From: Pratylenchus scribneri
Taxonomy: Eukaryota > Nematoda > Chromadorea > Rhabditida > Pratylenchidae
Reading direction: 5' to 3'
Length of the DNA stretch: 64,000 nt
NCBI GenBank assembly: GCA_030063045.1
Contig: JAQSEB010000065.1
Coordinates: forward strand, 248,001-312,000
Part shown: positions 60,032 to 64,000 of the stretch, in pieces
Position numbering within the stretch: position 1 is the first letter of the stretch
Layout of the letters: every line of letters begins with the position of its first letter
The notes under the pieces: model-generated
What the model was told of the DNA's origin: nothing
Seen by the model: the letters and a program-made list of their open reading frames with translations, nothing else
Databases searched by the model: none
Translations under genes and position numbers: made by a program

Positions 60032-63000
60032 ATGGATTTCCTCTTTGATTGGTTTGCATTTTGGTTGGAGTATATTTGGCAATTTTTATTTGGCAAATCC
60101 ATTGAATTATTGCCGCTTGAATTGGAAAATGGCGAAGGAAAAGGTCAAATATATTTTTAAATAATTATTTTAAAAATTGAAATTTGAATAAACAAATCAT
60201 CTATTTTTAAATTAATTTTAAATATTTTATAGTTGAGAAGACAATTTATACGAATGAACAACAAAAAAGGAAAGTTAAATGCCGAACAAAAGAGGGCAAA
60301 TATTTCGAGGTCAATTTTTATTTTTATTAGTAATAAAAATAAGGGAAAATATTAATTTACCCAAAAAATGACTGATTTAACCAAATTCTTTCGTGTCAAA
60401 ATATTATATTTTTGATGCCAATATAACTTGGCCATAACCATAACTATGTATTAGGGCTCGGGGTTAAGTTCAGGGCAAGATGGGATTAGAGGCTAAAGAT
60501 TAGGTAATCTTAAAAAAGTCTGATTTGGCCAATTTACTTTATATGGCCTCGAAAAAAAATAATTATTTTTCAACACGAAAAATTTGGGTAAATTAATTTT
60601 TTTTTGGGCAAATTAATAGATTCCATAAAAAGAAATATCTAAACGTCTAAAATAAGTTTTAAAAATTATTATAAAAAAAATTTTTAGGTGCCCTGGTGTT
60701 TGATGATGCAGTCCAAAATATTCTCGGATATGTGGACCAATTTGGGCCAGGAAGAAATAATGTTTAATGCTGCAAGCAAACAAGGAATAAATGCTGATAA
60801 TAAGGAGCACAAAAATATTGAAGAAGATCCGAATTTGGAGGAGCCATTTGTTTTCAATTTGCCAACAATAAGCAAAAAATGTTTTCGTCGAATTGTGGAC
60901 TGGATGCGACATAGACATGGCCAACCCGAATTTGAGTTGCAATTTGGGCAAGAAACTGGACAGGTCAAAATAATATTTTTGATTTGTTTCTCATTTTTCA
61001 GCAAATTTGGTTCCAACCTGATGAATGGGAACGTCATTTTGGATTTGGCGACAAAAAGAATAAAATGGATTTAGAAGAGGTCAAAGAGTTGTATTTGGCC
61101 GCAAATTTTCTTGATCTCCCATCTTTGTTCCATTATTGTAAGTTAAACTTGAGATTTTAAATAATTTTCATTAATATGAGAATATAAAAATATTACGATG
61201 ATTTTAATTAATTAAAAAAGAGTCAGTCAGAATTGTTTGGTATTTAATTTTCATTGCACCAAATTAATAATTTTGGCCATATATTACGGCCAATTTGGGG
61301 AATAGGCCCGTTTGGGGAATCTCGACCTCTAGGCATCGTACAAATTCGAGAGTATGCTCATTTGATTCGGTATGATCCATTTACTATATGAAATTTCAAT
61401 TTCAGACTGGTTTAAGGGCTAGGGTAGGGTTCGGAGTATGGGATAAGGGAAGGGGCTAGAGTTAGGCTTATACCAGTTTGATATTGAAATTTCATAGACT
61501 AAATTGACCATGCCGAGTCGAATGAGCCTACTCTCGAGTCTAGGATGCCTCTATAAGCCGTGATTCCTGAAATGGTCTAGCTTGAAAACTGGCCATTCAC
61601 CGGGAATGCCAATTTCCCCTCTGGCCATTCCCGGGAATGACCAATTTCCCAATCGGCCGCAACGCATTATATATTATTTATTAACATGATATGACATGCA
61701 TAGCATATTTATTATTTATTCAGAGGATTAATACAAATTTTAGTATAATTATAATAATCGGGCCATAAATTTGTTATTTATTCTATGATATAATATTATA
61801 TTTCTCTCTTTTAATTAACCAGGTATTCAAGAATTTGCCTTCGCTGTTATTCATGCGAAAAAATTGGAACAAGTCCGTGAAATTTTATGCCTTGTTGATG
61901 TAGGAAATTTTAAATAATATACTAAATAATTTTAATTTGAGGATTTGACTCCGGAGGAAAAGGCGGCAATCCTTCTGGAATTTGATATCCCCGTCCAAAA
62001 ATCAAAGGTGTTATCATTAAAAAATGACCATTAAATATATTTAATTTTTCATTTATTTAAATCAGAAGGAAAAGCAATTTTCTTGGGAAATGGAGTCCGA
62101 AATTGTCAGAAAATTGGAAAAACCTCTTCCACCGGAATTGGTACATCCAATTTTTGCCAAATTATCACTCTCTGATCAACGTTGGCTGTTGCCATTGAAT
62201 CGAAATGTTTATAAATATTTGGCGGATCGAGTCAGGAAGAATTGGCCAAAATGGATGGTAAATTTAATAATTAATTAATTGATTATTGGCAATGAGTAAA
62301 ATTTAATGACTTTTAATTAACAAATAAATCACGTAAATTTACCCACAAATTTTCGACTCGAAAAGTCAGAAATTTTATGGCTAAAATCTGGTCAAATCAG
62401 TCTCATTCCTATCCAGCCTTATTAGCCTAGCTCTAACCCAAATTTTTAACCTTCTTATAAACCTAACTTGAAGTATAATTTTGTTATGCCTAGTTTATTG
62501 TACATAGCCTTGCCCGGTAGCAAATGAGCTCGAGTAAATTGACTATTGCTCAAAAACAATGGTCATTTAACCATAGCTTTCCTACTATTGATCACTGGTA
62601 GGCGTAGCAAATGAGGCTGGTAGCTTTACCAGCGTTTTTAACCATAGCTTCCTTTGTTATTCCTACCAGGCTTCCTACCAGTGTTTTTTAATTAATTTTT
62701 AAAAATTTATAACTTAATAAATAAATTTTTGTTTAATTTGAGTTTTAGATATGTTACTCAGTAAATTTTTCTCTATCGAATGACCTAAAATTCATTTCAT
62801 AAAAATCAAATATAAATTATTTAGCTTTTACTAGTTTTTCTCCCAGGAAAATATTTTTAAAATTTTAGAGAAAGCTAAAAATAGTTTTAAAAATCATTTA
62901 CAAACAAATTAAAATTATTTTACGTACAAAAAATGGAAATTTGTGTTTAAAATTATTTTAAAAATAGAAGACGATGACTTTTTAATTTAAATTTTATATC

Positions 63001-63681
63001 ATTCGATAGAGGAAAGTCTCTTCTATAAGATACTTTTTATTTCATATTTTTAAAAATTTCCTTGAATTTTTTATGAATTTTTTTCTAAGCTATGGTAGGA
63101 AACCTACCAGGGTAAATAGCGTGGTAGCAAAAAGAAGGGAAATAAATGGTTATTTGACCAATGGTAGCATTCATTTGCTAAGGCTTCAATTAGCTACCAA
63201 TGATCAGTGGTAGAATAACCAATGATAGGCTGGTTAAAACATTGGTTACTTCATTTGCTATGGAATGTTGGTAGATTGTCCAATGATCACTGGTTTTTAC
63301 CAGCGACCAGAGCTCATTTGCTACGGGCCTAGCCTTAAGGATGCTAATTTTTTTGACATGAAAATTTTTGTCTACAAATTAATGGGATTTATGTGGGTAA
63401 ATCAGGGCAGGCATCAAATCAAGATAATTTTTTCATTCAATTTCTAGGATATACTCAAAAACTTTATCATTGATGAAAATCCAAATTGGTATGGACTTAT
63501 TCCAAATTTGGAAGCCGATCAGCATTCTGATGAATGGACTGCATCCCATTTGTTGACCGATCGAGCACTTCAAACGGAAATATTATTGACTCAGCAGTTC
63601 GTCGCACAAAAATTCGATTCCATTAAGGCAGAACAAATTGATGAATTTGACAATAAACGCATTATAAAAAATCGTTTAAAG
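60032..63681 (+). CDS. SKP1-like protein with F-box-like C-terminus (3' end open)
   Basis: Eight exons read in phase, 390 residues so far: 60032-60143, 60233-60309, 60688-60963, 61002-61137, 61823-61899, 61942-62007, 62066-62257, 63448-63681. After an aromatic N-terminus (MDFLFDWFAFWLEYIWQFLF) comes a SKP1 fold: VKCRTKEGKYFEVPWCLMMQ, FVFNLPTISKKCFRRIVDWM, EVKELYLAANFLDLPSLFHY and DLTPEEKAAILLEFDIP, with long insertions. SKP1 links cullin-1 to F-box proteins in SCF ubiquitin ligases. Exon 7 then encodes PLPPELVHPIFAKLSLSD and following residues typical of an F-box. The link depends on a 58-bp intron (62008-62065); unspliced, the frame stops at 62035, and ATG at 62090 could start a separate F-box gene. 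Beyond 63681 an exon from 63740 may follow, or TAA soon after. Confidence 0.83.
60350..60619. mobile_element. MITE copy in SKP1-like intron 2
   Basis: Same family as 52028-52280: left TTAATTTACCCAAAAAATGACTG, here cited by its key part AATTTACCCAAAA, and right TTTGGGTAAATTAAT plus GGGCAAATTAATAG; inner TTCTTTCGTGT repeats conserved. Confidence 0.78.
61317..61566. mobile_element. Palindromic MITE in SKP1-like intron 4
   Basis: Arms of about 100 bp pair: CTCTAGGCATC / GATGCCTCTATA, CGAGAGTATGCTCATTTGA / TCGAATGAGCCTACTCTCG, ATGAAATTTCAAT / ATTGAAATTTCAT. The middle carries CTAGGGTAGGG and AAGGGGCTAGAGTTAGG. Confidence 0.75.
62335..63403. mobile_element. MITE interrupted by a second element, SKP1-like intron 7
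   Basis: Outer ends TAAATTTACCCACAAAT and ATTTATGTGGGTAAAT are inverted. Its middle is split at TAGCCTT by the element at 62512-63329. Confidence 0.6.
62505..63336. mobile_element. Nested foldback element with TAGCCTT duplication
   Basis: Body 62512-63329 (818 bp): GCCCGGTAGCAAATGAGCTC at left, GAGCTCATTTGCTACGGGCC at right, flanked by TAGCCTT at 62505-62511 and 63330-63336. Inside, TACCA(C/G)TGATCATTGGTA-like palindromes and TAGCAAATGA motifs recur several times in both orientations. No coding sequence. Confidence 0.82.
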
Positions 63682-63789
63682 GTGAAAAATAAAATGCTTA
63701 ATTTTAATTTTTAAATGAAAATCGCTATTTAATTTAGAGTTAATTTCTAAATGGGTGGAAAAAATTATTGTAAATGTCGAAAAGATTAT

Positions 63790-64000
63790 TAAAGATTATA
63801 TCGGTTTAGTGATTTATCCTAGACACCCAAACCTTATACCCATTCGATAGATCGCGCCGAGATGCATCGATTGGTATATATTCTATCATGGTTCGATCAA
63901 AATTAAAGATATTAAACCACTAAAACCATTTTGTGGGTTTTGGTTCAAAACCATTTAAACCATGACAAATTTACCAATCGACGCGTCTTGACGAGCTCTA
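63790..64000. mobile_element. Partial copy of the 54.3-kb palindromic MITE
   Basis: Shares CCCAAACCTTA, CATTCGATAGATC, ATGCATCGATTGGTATATA, TTTGGTTCAAAACCA and GACGCGTCTTGACGAGCTCTA-like end text with 54336-54613; cut by the window edge. Confidence 0.8.

Noticed and set aside
60613..61037. Minus-strand frames of 112 and 117 codons
   Set aside because: Antisense to the SKP1-like exon 3, which has clear homology on the plus strand.

Overview
The window is nuclear DNA of an animal, almost certainly a nematode. It is strongly AT-rich, and its genes are split by many introns, the shortest only about 40-60 bp. The gene content includes a cuticle collagen with the nematode C-terminal signature [13 protein letters not shown], an NLP-2/NLP-22-type RPamide neuropeptide precursor, a nematode-style globin, and a secreted coiled-coil/SPRY protein that recalls the SPRY effectors of plant-parasitic tylenchids. 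SKP1-like and SPRY genes plus very AT-rich DNA fit a root-knot or cyst nematode relative, but the genus cannot be proved from the sequence. All multi-exon models were built by hand from reading frame, splice sites and phase continuity; each complete model sums to a multiple of three.

Layout. 0-1 kb: small helical-protein gene (+). 2.3-4.2 kb: two short minus-strand gene models of unknown function. 4.3-4.9 kb: 27-bp minisatellite. 5.9-7.7 kb: secreted cysteine-rich gene (-). 9.0-10.2 kb: non-autonomous hAT transposon. 11.35-12.03 kb: 23/24-bp satellite-like array. 12.5-28.4 kb: 13-exon SAPCD2-like gene (+), whose 8.9-kb intron 7 holds a complete RPamide neuropeptide gene on the opposite strand (17.7-19.6 kb) and a 1.2-kb foldback element, and whose intron 11 holds a second 23/24-bp array plus a TIR transposon. 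30.0-31.9 kb: cuticle collagen (+). 33.4-34.3 kb: small secreted protein (+). 34.3-48.5 kb: gene-poor, with several local duplications. 48.5-52.5 kb: globin-domain gene (+). 53.1-56.3 kb: secreted coiled-coil/SPRY gene (-). 56.5-58.1 kb: two hAT-type elements. 60.0 kb to the right edge: SKP1-like gene running into an F-box-like domain (+), cut by the window end.

The genes do not form one pathway; this is ordinary mixed nematode chromosome, heavily invaded by small terminal-inverted-repeat elements, several of which sit inside introns. The most notable biology is the possible SKP1/F-box single-chain protein, the secreted SPRY protein, the nested RPamide gene, and a set of transposons with readable target-site duplications. 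Splicing also looks relaxed: two GC-AG introns, and about a quarter of acceptors end in AAG rather than CAG/TAG.
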